Source: Prevotella sp.
GTDB lineage: Bacteria > Bacteroidota > Bacteroidia > Bacteroidales > Bacteroidaceae
Length of the DNA: 58,853 nt
Reading direction: 5' to 3'
Assembly: GCA_017478085.1 (NCBI GenBank)
Contig: JAFVEE010000074.1
Span: forward strand, 1-58,853
Shown piece after piece: positions 34,092 through 42,885 of the stretch (positions are counted from its first letter, which is position 1; each line of letters starts with the position of its first letter). The translations under genes and the position numbers were made by a program. A model generated the notes under the pieces. It was not told the DNA's origin, did not search any database, and saw nothing but the letters and a program-made list of their open reading frames with translations.

Positions 34092-35171
34092 CTATTTTAT
34101 TGGGAATTGTTGGGATTTTTCTTGTGATTTCCTGGCGGTAGAGAGCAGGCCGCAGGCGGCAAAGATGTCCTGCCCGCGGCTGGCGCGAATGGTGGTAAAC
34201 ACGCCGTGGGCGGTGAGGAAGTCGCGCAGTTGCTCCATACGCCGCTCGTCAGAGCCAGGCAGGTCTACGCCGGGTATGGCGTGGAAGCGAATCAGGTTGA
34301 CGCGGCACTCCAGTCCGCTCACCAGCTTCACGATCTCACGGCCATGGGCCAGCGTATCGTTCAGTCCGCCAAAGCAGATGTACTCGAACGAGCACCGCCG
34401 CTGGTGGGTGAAGTCGTACTGTCTGAGCAGTCCTACCGTCTCTTCGATGGACATGGCCCGTTCGGCAGGCATCAGCTGCAGGCGCTGCTCGTGCAGGGGC
34501 GAGTGCATCGAGATGGCCACGTGGCATTCGCTCTCGTCGAGGTAGCGCTTCAGCTTGCCGCGCACGCCCACCGAGCTCACCGTGATGCGCTTGGGGCTCC
34601 AGGCATAGCCGTCGGGGGCCGTCAGCAGCTGGGTCACGCGGAGCACGTTGTCCAGATTGTCCATCGGTTCTCCCTGCCCCATAAACACGATGTTGGTGAG
34701 CTGTTCGCGCTCCGGCAGCGAGTATATCTGGTTCAGGATGTCGGCAGCCGTGAGCTGACCCTCGAAGCCCTGCTTGCCCGTCTGGCAGAACAGGCAGTTC
34801 ATCTTGCAGCCCACCTGGCACGACACGCAGAGCGTGCCCCGCTCGCCGTCGGGAATGAAGACGGTCTCTACGAACCTGTGTGCGGGTGCCGCAGCATGGT
34901 CGGCACACCTTACGGGAAACAGGTACTTCACCGTGCCATCCTGCGAGCGCTGGCAGTCCATAGGAGGCATGGCCCCCACCTGGTAGGCCTCGGCCAGGCG
35001 TTCGCGGTTGGCTTTTGAAAGATTGGTCATCTCGTCGATGCTGGTAGCGTGCTTGCCGTAGAGCCACTGCCCTATCTGCTTGCCCGCAAAGGCAGGCAAG
35101 CCCATCGCGACCGCAACCTCTTTCAGTTCTGCCACGGTCATACCCATCAGCACCTTCTTTTCGCTGTTCAT
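34092..35171 (-). CDS. rlmN: Dual-specificity rRNA/tRNA (adenine-C2)-methyltransferase RlmN
   Basis: 359 residues, radical SAM. The cluster motif CKMNCLFC has C122, C126 and C129; the methyl-carrying cysteine is in DIFAACGLL near the end. The N-terminal KQIGQWLYGK helix and the MGQGEPMDNLDNV loop are typical. It methylates C2 of A2503 in 23S rRNA and A37 of some tRNAs. A TACCTTTGC promoter ends 3 bp before the ATG, predicting leaderless mRNA shared with pdxA. Confidence 0.97.
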   Translation of the reverse strand: MNSEKKVLMGMTVAELKEVAVAMGLPAFAGKQIGQWLYGKHATSIDEMTNLSKANRERLAEAYQVGAMPPMDCQRSQDGTVKYLFPVRCADHAAAPAHRFVETVFIPDGERGTLCVSCQVGCKMNCLFCQTGKQGFEGQLTAADILNQIYSLPEREQLTNIVFMGQGEPMDNLDNVLRVTQLLTAPDGYAWSPKRITVSSVGVRGKLKRYLDESECHVAISMHSPLHEQRLQLMPAERAMSIEETVGLLRQYDFTHQRRCSFEYICFGGLNDTLAHGREIVKLVSGLECRVNLIRFHAIPGVDLPGSDERRMEQLRDFLTAHGVFTTIRASRGQDIFAACGLLSTARKSQEKSQQFPIK

Positions 35172-35174
35172 TGG

Positions 35175-35184
35175 TGCAAAGGTA
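35175..35184 (-). promoter_or_regulatory. Promoter of rlmN-pdxA (TACCTTTGCA)
   Basis: Exact -7 consensus on the minus strand starting 13 bp before the start codon. Confidence 0.7.
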
Positions 35185-35293
35185 CGAATATTTTCCGGTC
35201 TTTTATGCGTTAAGCCCCATTTATTATTATTTCTTAAATGTTCAAGGCGGTCTGCACACTTTTTTCTGTCCCCCTGCGTTTCTTATATATAAT

Positions 35294-37945
35294 ATGGTAG
35301 TAAGAGACTTCAACAAGGAGCAACTCGAGGTAATCGAGGTGCAGGGCGGGCACCACCTGGTGCTGGCCCCGCCGGGGTGCGGCAAGACCGCCGTACTGGC
35401 CGAACGAGTGGTGTGGGCCCGTGAGCACGGGGTGGATTTCCGGGACATGGCCTGCCTGACGTTTACGAACCGGGCCTCGCGGGGCATGCGCGAGCGCATT
35501 TGGCAACGCATGCCCGACATTGAGGACCTCGACGAGCTGTTCGTGGGCAATGTGCACCGCTTCTGCTCGCAGTTCCTGTTTCAGGGCGGGGTGGTGCCCG
35601 ACGATGCCTCGGTCATCGACACCGACACGAGTATGAGCATCATTGCCGACTATCTGGGCGAGGACGAGCTGCAGGTGCTGGCCGAGGCCAAGCACCGTCA
35701 GCGCTACTCCATGATCATCAACCTGCAGCACCTCATGTACCAGTGCTGCCAGGGCTACCCCTCGCGGCTTATGGTTCACCGCGATGCCCTGCCCCCGGCA
35801 GCCCTGCGCGAGCTATGCACGGCTTTCGGTCTGCCCTACAGCAGGACGGCATCCATCGACCTGTACCGTCACGCCGACCACTACCGACAGGAGGAGGTGC
35901 TGCTGAGCAGCGATGCCCGCCACCTGCTCGAAGCCCTCTACGCCGCCCACCAGTACGAGCGCTACAAGCGGCGCAACGACCTGCTCGACTTCGAAGACCT
36001 GCTGCTTCGCACCTACGACACCCTTGCGCAGGACAATGCGGCTGAACCGCATGGCACAGCGGCGGCCCACCGTCGCTTCAGCTGGATACAGGTAGACGAG
36101 GTACAAGACCTGAACCCGCTACAACTGGCCATCATCGACCTTTTTGCCACTCCCCAGGCCACGGTGGTCTATCTGGGCGACGCCCAGCAGGCCATCTTCT
36201 CGTTCATGGGTGCCCAGACCGACACGCTGACCCTGCTGCGCCAGCGGTGCGGGGCTGAGGGCTTCCACAACTTCTACCAGAACTACCGCTCGCCCCAGTA
36301 CCTGCTCAACGTGTTCAATGAGTATGGCGAGCGCCAGCTGGGCATTGCCCGCGAGCTGCTGCCCACCACGCAGAACCTGGAGCCGCAGCGACCGGGCGAC
36401 CTGGTGCTGAGCGACAGCGAGACCAACATCGACGAGGTGAACCTGGTGGCACGCATGGTGAAGCGCCTGTACGAGGCCTATCCCAACGAGACCACCGCCG
36501 TGGTCGTGGCCTTCAACAGCGATGCCGACGAGGTGAGCGCGGCCCTGGGCCAGCTGCCGCACTTCAAGATTTCGGGGCAGGACTTCTTCGCCACGCCCTC
36601 CATGCGCCTGCTGCTGGCCCATCTGGGCGTGCTGGCTATGGAGCACGACTTCATAGCCTGGTCGCACATCTTCGCCGGACTGCGCGTCTTCGCCACAAGC
36701 TCGGCATCGCGCCAGTTCGTCCATGCGCTCATCGAGCAGGCCGTCTCGCCCATCGATTTCCTGGACTACGATGGTTCCACCTACGTAGCCGAGTTCGTGA
36801 AGACCTACGAGCAACAGGACCTGACCATCTTCGATACCGAGACCACCGGCCTGAGCGTGTTCAGCGACGATGTGGTGCAGATAGCGGCCATCAGGGTGCG
36901 AGGGGGCAAGGTTATCGATGAGCTGAACCTCTTCCTGGAGACCACGAAGCCCATTCCGCCCATGCTGGGCGACGTGCCCAACCCGCTCATCGAGGAATAT
37001 GGCAGGCACGAGCACCTGCCGCTGGCCGTGGCCCTCCAGCGGTTTGTCGCCTTTGCGCGGGGCAGTGCCATCCTGGGCCATAACGCCACCTACGACTACC
37101 AGATTCTGGAGCACAACATGCGCCGCCACGCCCCCGGGCTGTCCATGCAACGGGAGTGGCCCCGCTACTACGACTCGCTGAAGCTGGCCAGACTGCTGCT
37201 TCCACGCCTGCAGAGCTACAAGCTGAAGGCGCTCGTAGAACAGCTGGGGCTGGAAGGACAGAACTCGCACCTGGCCAACGACGACATTATGGCCACGAAG
37301 AGCCTGGCCGACCACTGCTACGGGCTGGCACGGCAGAAGGTGGGGGCGCAGCTGGAGTTCGTGAGCCGCCACCGCAGGACGGCAGAGAAATTCCGTGCGG
37401 CCTACCGCGAGCTGTTCGAGCACTCACGGCAACGGCTCTACCAGCAGCAGACTGAGCCCGCGCTGCCAGGCGAGTTGCGCCACGCCTACCAATACCTGCT
37501 GGAGCAAAAGAAGGTGGAAGTGCTGCCGAAGCTGACCTACCTGCTGCGCTACATCGAGCTTGACCTGCTATCGGAGGCCAGCGGCTGCTCGCTCTCGGAG
37601 CAGCTGGCACGGCACATTCAAGACCTGTCGACCATCAAAGAGGCCGACCTTTGCGGGTCGGCCAGTATGCAGGAGCGGGTGTTCGTCTCGACCGTTCACA
37701 AGGCCAAGGGTCTCGAGTTCGACAATGTGATTGTGTTTGATGCCGTGGTGGGCAAGTACCCCAGCGTCTATGCCGACACGGCCACGCGGGGCGAAGAGGA
37801 GGCCCGCAAGTTCTACGTGGCCATCTCGCGTGCCCGCCGCAGGCTCGTCGTTACCTATTGTCGCAACGCCATCAACCGCTGGGGCCGCATGTTCTCCAAG
37901 AGCCTCACGCCCTATATGGACAGCATAGCGCGCTTCTTCAGCTAA
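35294..37945 (+). CDS. UvrD-type helicase with internal DEDDh 3'-5' exonuclease domain
   Basis: 883 residues. Helicase motif I APPGCGKT (K31), Ia LTFTNRA, II VDEVQD (about 267), III YLGDAQQAIFSFMGA, V VHKAKGLEFDNV (about 800) and VI FYVAISRARRRL are present. Between motifs III-IV and V sits a complete DnaQ-like exonuclease (about 510-675): D514 and E516 in FDTETTG, HNATYDYQIL, and HLANDDIMAT with the final His/Asp pair. The protein could therefore unwind and degrade DNA from 3' ends. ATG 35294 (MVVRDFNKEQLEVI) gives the standard UvrD N-terminus; an upstream extension has no homology. The stop codon lies 2 bp from the convergent gene. Confidence 0.9.
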   Translation: MVVRDFNKEQLEVIEVQGGHHLVLAPPGCGKTAVLAERVVWAREHGVDFRDMACLTFTNRASRGMRERIWQRMPDIEDLDELFVGNVHRFCSQFLFQGGVVPDDASVIDTDTSMSIIADYLGEDELQVLAEAKHRQRYSMIINLQHLMYQCCQGYPSRLMVHRDALPPAALRELCTAFGLPYSRTASIDLYRHADHYRQEEVLLSSDARHLLEALYAAHQYERYKRRNDLLDFEDLLLRTYDTLAQDNAAEPHGTAAAHRRFSWIQVDEVQDLNPLQLAIIDLFATPQATVVYLGDAQQAIFSFMGAQTDTLTLLRQRCGAEGFHNFYQNYRSPQYLLNVFNEYGERQLGIARELLPTTQNLEPQRPGDLVLSDSETNIDEVNLVARMVKRLYEAYPNETTAVVVAFNSDADEVSAALGQLPHFKISGQDFFATPSMRLLLAHLGVLAMEHDFIAWSHIFAGLRVFATSSASRQFVHALIEQAVSPIDFLDYDGSTYVAEFVKTYEQQDLTIFDTETTGLSVFSDDVVQIAAIRVRGGKVIDELNLFLETTKPIPPMLGDVPNPLIEEYGRHEHLPLAVALQRFVAFARGSAILGHNATYDYQILEHNMRRHAPGLSMQREWPRYYDSLKLARLLLPRLQSYKLKALVEQLGLEGQNSHLANDDIMATKSLADHCYGLARQKVGAQLEFVSRHRRTAEKFRAAYRELFEHSRQRLYQQQTEPALPGELRHAYQYLLEQKKVEVLPKLTYLLRYIELDLLSEASGCSLSEQLARHIQDLSTIKEADLCGSASMQERVFVSTVHKAKGLEFDNVIVFDAVVGKYPSVYADTATRGEEEARKFYVAISRARRRLVVTYCRNAINRWGRMFSKSLTPYMDSIARFFS

Positions 37946-37947
37946 GA

Positions 37948-38691
37948 TCAGAGCAGGCTGAGGCGGAAGCACAGACCGCCCGAGAAGTAGCGGCACTGCT
38001 GCAGCGAGGCCTGCAGGAGGAAGTACTTGTAGATGGTGCAGTCGGCACCGATGTTCACCTCGGTACCGTCCCACTCGCCAATGAGGCGCAGGGGCTTGTA
38101 GAACGCAGGCTGGAAGGTAAGTCCGCCCACCACGCCGTTCCACTTATGGTTATAGTCGCGCTTCCACTTGCGGTAGGCCAGATGAGTGCCTGCCAGGCCG
38201 AAGCCCAGATCGAAGTGCTTGGTCATGGCCACGTAGAAGTTGCGGTAGTAATTGCTGCCCGAAGCCCCGTCGTCGCCCGAGCCCCACACGTCGGTGCCGC
38301 CGATGACCACCGAAGGCCAGTAGCGCCCCTCCTGCAAAGGCTGCAGGCGCAGCGACAAGTAGCGGTCTTTGGCATAGAAGCCGGTCTTGGCGGTCTTCAC
38401 CTTGTTCTTGTGCAGCTTCCAGAGTGTGTAGCCATAGCCCACCTCGATCCAGCGGAAGGGGGTGACCGAGAGGTAGTTGGTCAGCGAGTTGAACTTTTCG
38501 CCATCGAGCTTCATGCCGTCGGGAATCATCCCCTTGTCGACATAGTGCACGCCGATGCGGGCCACTCCGGCCGAGTCCATATCGGCCGACGGCACGTGGA
38601 TCAGTCCCTCCATGCCCGAGTATTGCTGGGCCGAGGCCACATAGCCAAGCAGGCACCACAGCAGGCTGAGCAGCAAGCGTTTCGTCTTCAT
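37948..38691 (-). CDS. YjbH-like outer-envelope protein (second of pair)
   Basis: 247 residues with a signal peptide ending SAQQ. IHVPSADMDSAGVARIGVHYVDKGM resembles the conserved start of YjbH-type exopolysaccharide proteins, followed by amphipathic beta strands (FRWIEVGYGYTLWK, RYLSLRLQPLQEGRYWPSVVIGG) ending in an aromatic/Leu strand, as in outer-membrane barrels. It overlaps the upstream gene by one base (TGATG). Genetic linkage to capD points to a polysaccharide export or assembly role. Confidence 0.7.
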   Translation of the reverse strand: MKTKRLLLSLLWCLLGYVASAQQYSGMEGLIHVPSADMDSAGVARIGVHYVDKGMIPDGMKLDGEKFNSLTNYLSVTPFRWIEVGYGYTLWKLHKNKVKTAKTGFYAKDRYLSLRLQPLQEGRYWPSVVIGGTDVWGSGDDGASGSNYYRNFYVAMTKHFDLGFGLAGTHLAYRKWKRDYNHKWNGVVGGLTFQPAFYKPLRLIGEWDGTEVNIGADCTIYKYFLLQASLQQCRYFSGGLCFRLSLL

Positions 38692-39596
38692 CAGCGCACC
38701 CCTCCTTTCATCGTGCCTGTGCCCCACCCTATGCGCATGGGCAACTGGCGCTCGTTCTCCTCTGGATCGGTATTGTACATACGCATCGAGATGCCATCGC
38801 TCTGGGCTATGTAGGTCAGGCGAAAGTTCGAAGCCGGGCGCACCACCAGCTTTTTCGTGCTCTTCCTGTAGGGCGGCAGCATCATCACCACCTTGAAGCC
38901 ACCGGCCTCGGTGTGGTTGCTGTAGCGGGTGTTGCCGCGCTCGTGCAGCTGGGCAAAGGCCGTGATGGTGCAGTACTTGAAGTGGCGCATCACCTCCAGC
39001 TGAGCCCCGTAGTCCTCGTTGATATAGCGCCCCCCCGACAGGCGGAACTCGGTGTTCCACGGCGTCAGGTAGAAGTTGGCCCCGGCAATGGCCGTGGCCG
39101 TCAGCTTCCCGTCGAAGTCGGTCTCGCTGTTGCCATACATATCGAAGCCCAGCGCCCAGTGCTTCGTCAGTCCGGCCTGCGCGTTCAGCAGCAGCCAGTC
39201 GTTCACGGGCATCATCCACTTCACGTCGGCTCCCCACCGTTCTCTCGAAAAAAGTCCTACTGAAATCTTGGCGTGCTGGCGGGCGTTCTCGAAATGCAGT
39301 TCCTTCGAGAGCACTGCCGTGTTCAGCCGCGCCATGTGGTAGCGGCTGTCGTAGCCATCGTTGATGAGGGGCACCCACGCATTGGCAGCAATCAGCCAGT
39401 CGTCGCCCAAGTGCCACTTCACGCCTGGGGTCAGGTTGATAAGCAGGTTGTAGAGCCTGGCAAAGTTCACATCGGCATAGTTCAGGTCGGCACCACAGAA
39501 CAGCTCCACCTGCTGCGAAGTGCTGTGGCCGGCCTCGTCTTGTGCATAGATGTGAACGGCAGCCACGAGGGCCAGGGCCATGAGTAGTTTTCTCAT
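38691..39596 (-). CDS. YjbH-like outer-envelope protein (first of pair)
   Basis: 301 residues with a signal peptide ending IYAQ. The rest is rich in alternating aromatic strands (WLIAANAWVPL, NFYLTPWNTEFRLSGGRYINEDYGAQLEVM), and GRYINEDYGA strongly recalls the C-terminal half of YjbH. Together with its downstream neighbour it looks like YjbH divided over two genes in reversed domain order, as found in Bacteroidales. It lies 11 bp after capD in the same direction. Confidence 0.68.
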   Translation of the reverse strand: MRKLLMALALVAAVHIYAQDEAGHSTSQQVELFCGADLNYADVNFARLYNLLINLTPGVKWHLGDDWLIAANAWVPLINDGYDSRYHMARLNTAVLSKELHFENARQHAKISVGLFSRERWGADVKWMMPVNDWLLLNAQAGLTKHWALGFDMYGNSETDFDGKLTATAIAGANFYLTPWNTEFRLSGGRYINEDYGAQLEVMRHFKYCTITAFAQLHERGNTRYSNHTEAGGFKVVMMLPPYRKSTKKLVVRPASNFRLTYIAQSDGISMRMYNTDPEENERQLPMRIGWGTGTMKGGVR

Positions 39597-39607
39597 GCTG
39601 CGTCAGT

Positions 39608-41578
39608 CTATTTGTGGGGGGGGTAATTCTCGTCGAGCTTACTGTAAACCGAGTTGTTCGACTTGTATTCCGGCACGATCTCCTTCATCTTCCTCACCGT
39701 CTCCATATCGTCGTAGCCCCTCGATATGGCTATCAGCTCGTCGATGTCCTTGCTCACCTGCTCGAAGTCGTACTCGCGCACGTTGGCTATGCGAATCTTC
39801 TCGTGGAACGACGGTATGGTGCCCTCCATTTCGTTGAGCACCTCCTCGTAGAGCTTCTCGCCAGCCCGGAGGCCGGTGTACTTAATCTCTACGTTCATGG
39901 CACCGCTCAGCCGGATCATGCGCTGGGCCAGGTCGGCAATCTTCACCGGCTTGCCCATATCGAACACAAAGATCTCGCCGCCATTGCCCTTGGTGCCGGC
40001 TTCGAGCACCAGCTTGCAGGCCTCGGGTATGAGCATGAAGAAGCGAATAATGTCGGGATGGGTCACCGTGACGGGGCCTCCCTTCTTGATCTGCTCCCTG
40101 AAGAGGGGTATGACCGAGCCGTTCGAGCCCAGCACGTTGCCAAAACGGGTGGTCACGAACTGCGTATGGCCGGCTCCCCGCTCATGGTCGAGCTTCTTGT
40201 TCAGGCTCTGCACGTAGATCTCGCAGATGCGCTTCGAGCATCCCATCACGTTGGTGGGGTTCACGGCCTTGTCGGTCGACACCATCACGAACTTCTTCAC
40301 GCCGTACTTCACGCTCAGGTCGGCAATCACCTTGGTGCCGTAAATGTTGTTCTGCACGGCCTCGCTGGGGTTGTCCTCCATCATGGGCACGTGCTTGTAG
40401 GCAGCGGCGTGGAACACGTAGTCGGGCCTGAACTCGCTGAAGATATTCTCCATGCGGTCGGGCTTGCAAATGCTGGTCACCACCGTCTGGCACTCAATAG
40501 TGGGGTAGTCACGGCTCATCATCAGCCGTATGTCGTGCTCGGGCGTCTCGGCCTGGTCTATGAGCATCATAGCCTGGGGCTTGAAGACGGCCACCTGGCG
40601 CACCATCTCGGAACCGATGCTACCTGCCGAACCCGTAATGAGGATGCGCTTGCCCGACAGCTCACGGCCCACCGACTCCAGGTCTACCTTGATCTCGTCG
40701 CGGGGCAGCAGGTCTTCCACGCTCACCTCTTGTATCTGTACGGCCGAGAAGTCGCTTTCGTGGCCGTCCCACTTCTGGACCATCGTGGCCATATAGATCT
40801 TGACTCCGGCCCCAATCAGAATGTCCTGCAGCTCCTGCTCGTTGCGGAAGTCCTCGGTGCGCAGGGGCGACACCAGCACGGCCTCTATGCGGTCTTTCTT
40901 GATAATGGCCGGCAGGTCGTCTTCCATGCTATACACCTTCTCGCCCATAATCAGGTTGTGGCGATACTGCGGGTCGTGGGTGATGAAGCCCTTCAGCACG
41001 AAGCGCGTGGGCTTCTGCGAGCGTATGTTCTTGGCCAGGCCCACACCGCCCGTCATGGCACCGTAGATGAGCACCCGTATGGCGCGCTTGTCGCTCGTGG
41101 CCACGTCGTAGAGCATCTTCACCACCACGCGCACGCCCCACATCAGCATGGTGGCGATGAAATACATGGCAATGGTCTGCAGCACCGTGAGGTGGGCATA
41201 CGACTTTTCGGGTATCTCCTTCATCACAGTGCAGGCCCCTATGGCCAGCAGCATAGCGCCCAGGTTGGCATAGCCCACCTTCTGCAGGTCTATGAACGAG
41301 GAGTAGCGCACAATGCCGGAATAGGTTCTGAAAATGCGGAAGAAGATGATGCTGATGACGCAGTAGATGGCCAGCGTGCGGGCCAACGGGAAGAAGTTGA
41401 CCATCGTCTGATAGCCACGATGGAAGAGGTAGAACACGAATACGCCAGAGAAAAATACAATAGCACAATCGAGCAGCAACATACACCAGTATGGCAGTGC
41501 CGACCGTCTAAAATACCAATTCAACAGCTTATCGATGGGATTCATACATTCATATTTTGTTTTCTCCTTTGCCGTCAT
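39608..41578 (-). CDS. CapD/PglF-like nucleotide-sugar 4,6-dehydratase, membrane-bound
   Basis: 656 residues. Four N-terminal membrane helices (about 25-150), a CoA-binding-like Rossmann domain (about 160-290), then the dehydratase domain: NAD site TGSAGSIGSEMVRQ, AAAYKHVPMMEDNP, and the STDKAVNPTNVMGCSK active-site segment with Met in place of Tyr before xxxK, as usual for the long FlaA1/PglF group. It most likely converts UDP-GlcNAc to the 4-keto-6-deoxy sugar for capsule or glycan synthesis. Its last codons run through a C8 tract. A TAACTTTG promoter lies about 41 bp upstream. Confidence 0.9.
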   Translation of the reverse strand: MTAKEKTKYECMNPIDKLLNWYFRRSALPYWCMLLLDCAIVFFSGVFVFYLFHRGYQTMVNFFPLARTLAIYCVISIIFFRIFRTYSGIVRYSSFIDLQKVGYANLGAMLLAIGACTVMKEIPEKSYAHLTVLQTIAMYFIATMLMWGVRVVVKMLYDVATSDKRAIRVLIYGAMTGGVGLAKNIRSQKPTRFVLKGFITHDPQYRHNLIMGEKVYSMEDDLPAIIKKDRIEAVLVSPLRTEDFRNEQELQDILIGAGVKIYMATMVQKWDGHESDFSAVQIQEVSVEDLLPRDEIKVDLESVGRELSGKRILITGSAGSIGSEMVRQVAVFKPQAMMLIDQAETPEHDIRLMMSRDYPTIECQTVVTSICKPDRMENIFSEFRPDYVFHAAAYKHVPMMEDNPSEAVQNNIYGTKVIADLSVKYGVKKFVMVSTDKAVNPTNVMGCSKRICEIYVQSLNKKLDHERGAGHTQFVTTRFGNVLGSNGSVIPLFREQIKKGGPVTVTHPDIIRFFMLIPEACKLVLEAGTKGNGGEIFVFDMGKPVKIADLAQRMIRLSGAMNVEIKYTGLRAGEKLYEEVLNEMEGTIPSFHEKIRIANVREYDFEQVSKDIDELIAISRGYDDMETVRKMKEIVPEYKSNNSVYSKLDENYPPHK

Positions 41579-41618
41579 GATGGGGACACAACCGCCCAGA
41601 CGCAGCTGATTCAGGGTG

Positions 41619-41626
41619 CAAAGTTA
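41619..41626 (-). promoter_or_regulatory. Promoter of the capD-yjbH-like unit
   Basis: Minus-strand TAACTTTG followed by CA; fits TAnnTTTG. Confidence 0.6.
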
Positions 41627-41740
41627 AATAAAAAATATGAAATGACCGCATTTTCGGTCGCGAAAATGGTCGGCTAAATGTTTTTTAATGATTCCCGACA
41701 AATAAATTATCGTTTTTGGCGCACAAAACGGGTGCCTTGG

Positions 41741-41843
41741 AACGGAGGCTCCGTTATGTTAGAACGAGGGCTCCGTTGTGTTCCAATGGAGGCTCCGTTG
41801 CGTTCTAATGGAGCCTCCGTTAGAAGGCAACGGAGCCCTCGTT
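41741..41843. repeat. 22-bp-period palindrome array, locus 2 (5 copies)
   Basis: Copies of a 15-bp palindrome begin at 41741, 41763, 41785, 41807 and 41829, exactly 22 bp apart: AACGGAGGCTCCGTT, AACGAGGGCTCCGTT, AATGGAGGCTCCGTT, AATGGAGCCTCCGTT, AACGGAGCCCTCGTT. The 7-nt spacers differ. It has the same unit, period and copy number as locus 1 and sits just past the cysK stop codon, between two minus-strand units. Confidence 0.95.
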
Positions 41844-41858
41844 CCGAATAAGGCTGAT

Positions 41859-42806
41859 TTACAGGGGATATTCCTCGAAGGCGTAGAGCACGGTCGACAG
41901 GTAGCGCTCGCCCGTGTCGGGCAGCAGTACCACGATGCGCTTGCCCTTGTTCTCGGGGCGCTTGGCCAGCTGAGCGGCGCCAAAGGCGGCGGCACCGCTG
42001 CTGATGCCTACGAGCAGTCCCTCTTGCTGGGCCAGCTGACGGCCAGTGCGGATGGCATCGTCATTGTCGATGTCGAGCACCTCGTCGATGATGCTGGCAT
42101 CGTAGGTCTTAGGCACGAAGCCGGCGCCAATGCCCTGAATCTTGTGCGGACCGCTCTGGCCGCCGTTCAGCACGGGCGACGACGAGGGTTCCACGGCCAC
42201 GATCTTCACGTTGGGGTTCTGCTCCTTCAGGTAGCGGCCCACACCCGAGATGGTGCCACCCGTGCCCACACCGGCCACGAAGATGTCGACCTGGCCGTCG
42301 GTCTGCTGCCACACCTCAACGCCCGTGGTCTTGTAGTGCTTCTCGGGGTTGGCGGCGTTCTCGAACTGCTGCAGGATGATGCTGCCGGGAATGGCAGCCC
42401 GCAGCTCCTCGGCTGCACGTATGGCGCCGGGCATACCGTCCTTGCCGCTGGTCAGTCGCACCTCGGCCCCGTAGGCCTTCACCAGGTTGCGACGCTCCAC
42501 GCTCATGGTCTCGGGCATGGTGAGGATGAGCTTGTAGCCCTTCACGGCGCTCACGAGGGCCAGGCCTACGCCTGTGTTGCCGCTGGTGGGCTCGATGATG
42601 GTGGCACCGGGCTTCAGCAGGCCCTTGGCCTCAGCATCTTCGATCATAGCCAGGGCGATGCGGTCTTTCACGCTGCCGCCGGGGTTGAAGTACTCGATCT
42701 TGGCTACGATGGGTGTCTCGATGCCCTGTGCCTCAGAAAACTTGTTGAGCTCAAGAAGAGGGGTATTGCCGATGAGCTCGGTCAGCTGTTTTGCTATCTT
42801 TGCCAT
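41859..42806 (-). CDS. cysK: Cysteine synthase A (O-acetylserine sulfhydrylase)
   Basis: 315 residues, PLP enzyme making cysteine from O-acetylserine and sulfide. PLP lysine K47 in [12 protein letters not shown], substrate loop [12 protein letters not shown], phosphate-binding [15 protein letters not shown] and the C-terminal [11 protein letters not shown] are all present. Length is normal. It follows metY on the same strand across a 79-bp spacer made largely of a 9-bp repeat array. Confidence 0.97.
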   Translation of the reverse strand: MAKIAKQLTELIGNTPLLELNKFSEAQGIETPIVAKIEYFNPGGSVKDRIALAMIEDAEAKGLLKPGATIIEPTSGNTGVGLALVSAVKGYKLILTMPETMSVERRNLVKAYGAEVRLTSGKDGMPGAIRAAEELRAAIPGSIILQQFENAANPEKHYKTTGVEVWQQTDGQVDIFVAGVGTGGTISGVGRYLKEQNPNVKIVAVEPSSSPVLNGGQSGPHKIQGIGAGFVPKTYDASIIDEVLDIDNDDAIRTGRQLAQQEGLLVGISSGAAAFGAAQLAKRPENKGKRIVVLLPDTGERYLSTVLYAFEEYPL

Positions 42807-42832
42807 TGCTGTTGTGTTTTTTTGTAGGACAT

Positions 42833-42877
42833 ATAGGTCTTATAGGGCCTATAGGTCTTATGGGGCCTATAGGCCTT
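42833..42877. repeat. 9-bp tandem array, locus 1 (metY-cysK spacer)
   Basis: Five 9-bp units on the plus strand (ATAGGTCTT, ATAGGGCCT, ATAGGTCTT, ATGGGGCCT, ATAGGCCTT). Read in the direction of transcription it begins AAGGCCTATAGGCCC after the metY stop, the same words that open the array at 51564. Confidence 0.9.
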
Positions 42878-42885
42878 ATTTGTGA

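Noticed and set aside
39616-39623. C8/G8 tract at the end of the capD-like gene as a phase-variation switch
   Set aside because: Slippage would alter only the last few residues, so a functional switch is unlikely. The C8 run after ksgA (11262-11269) is non-coding.
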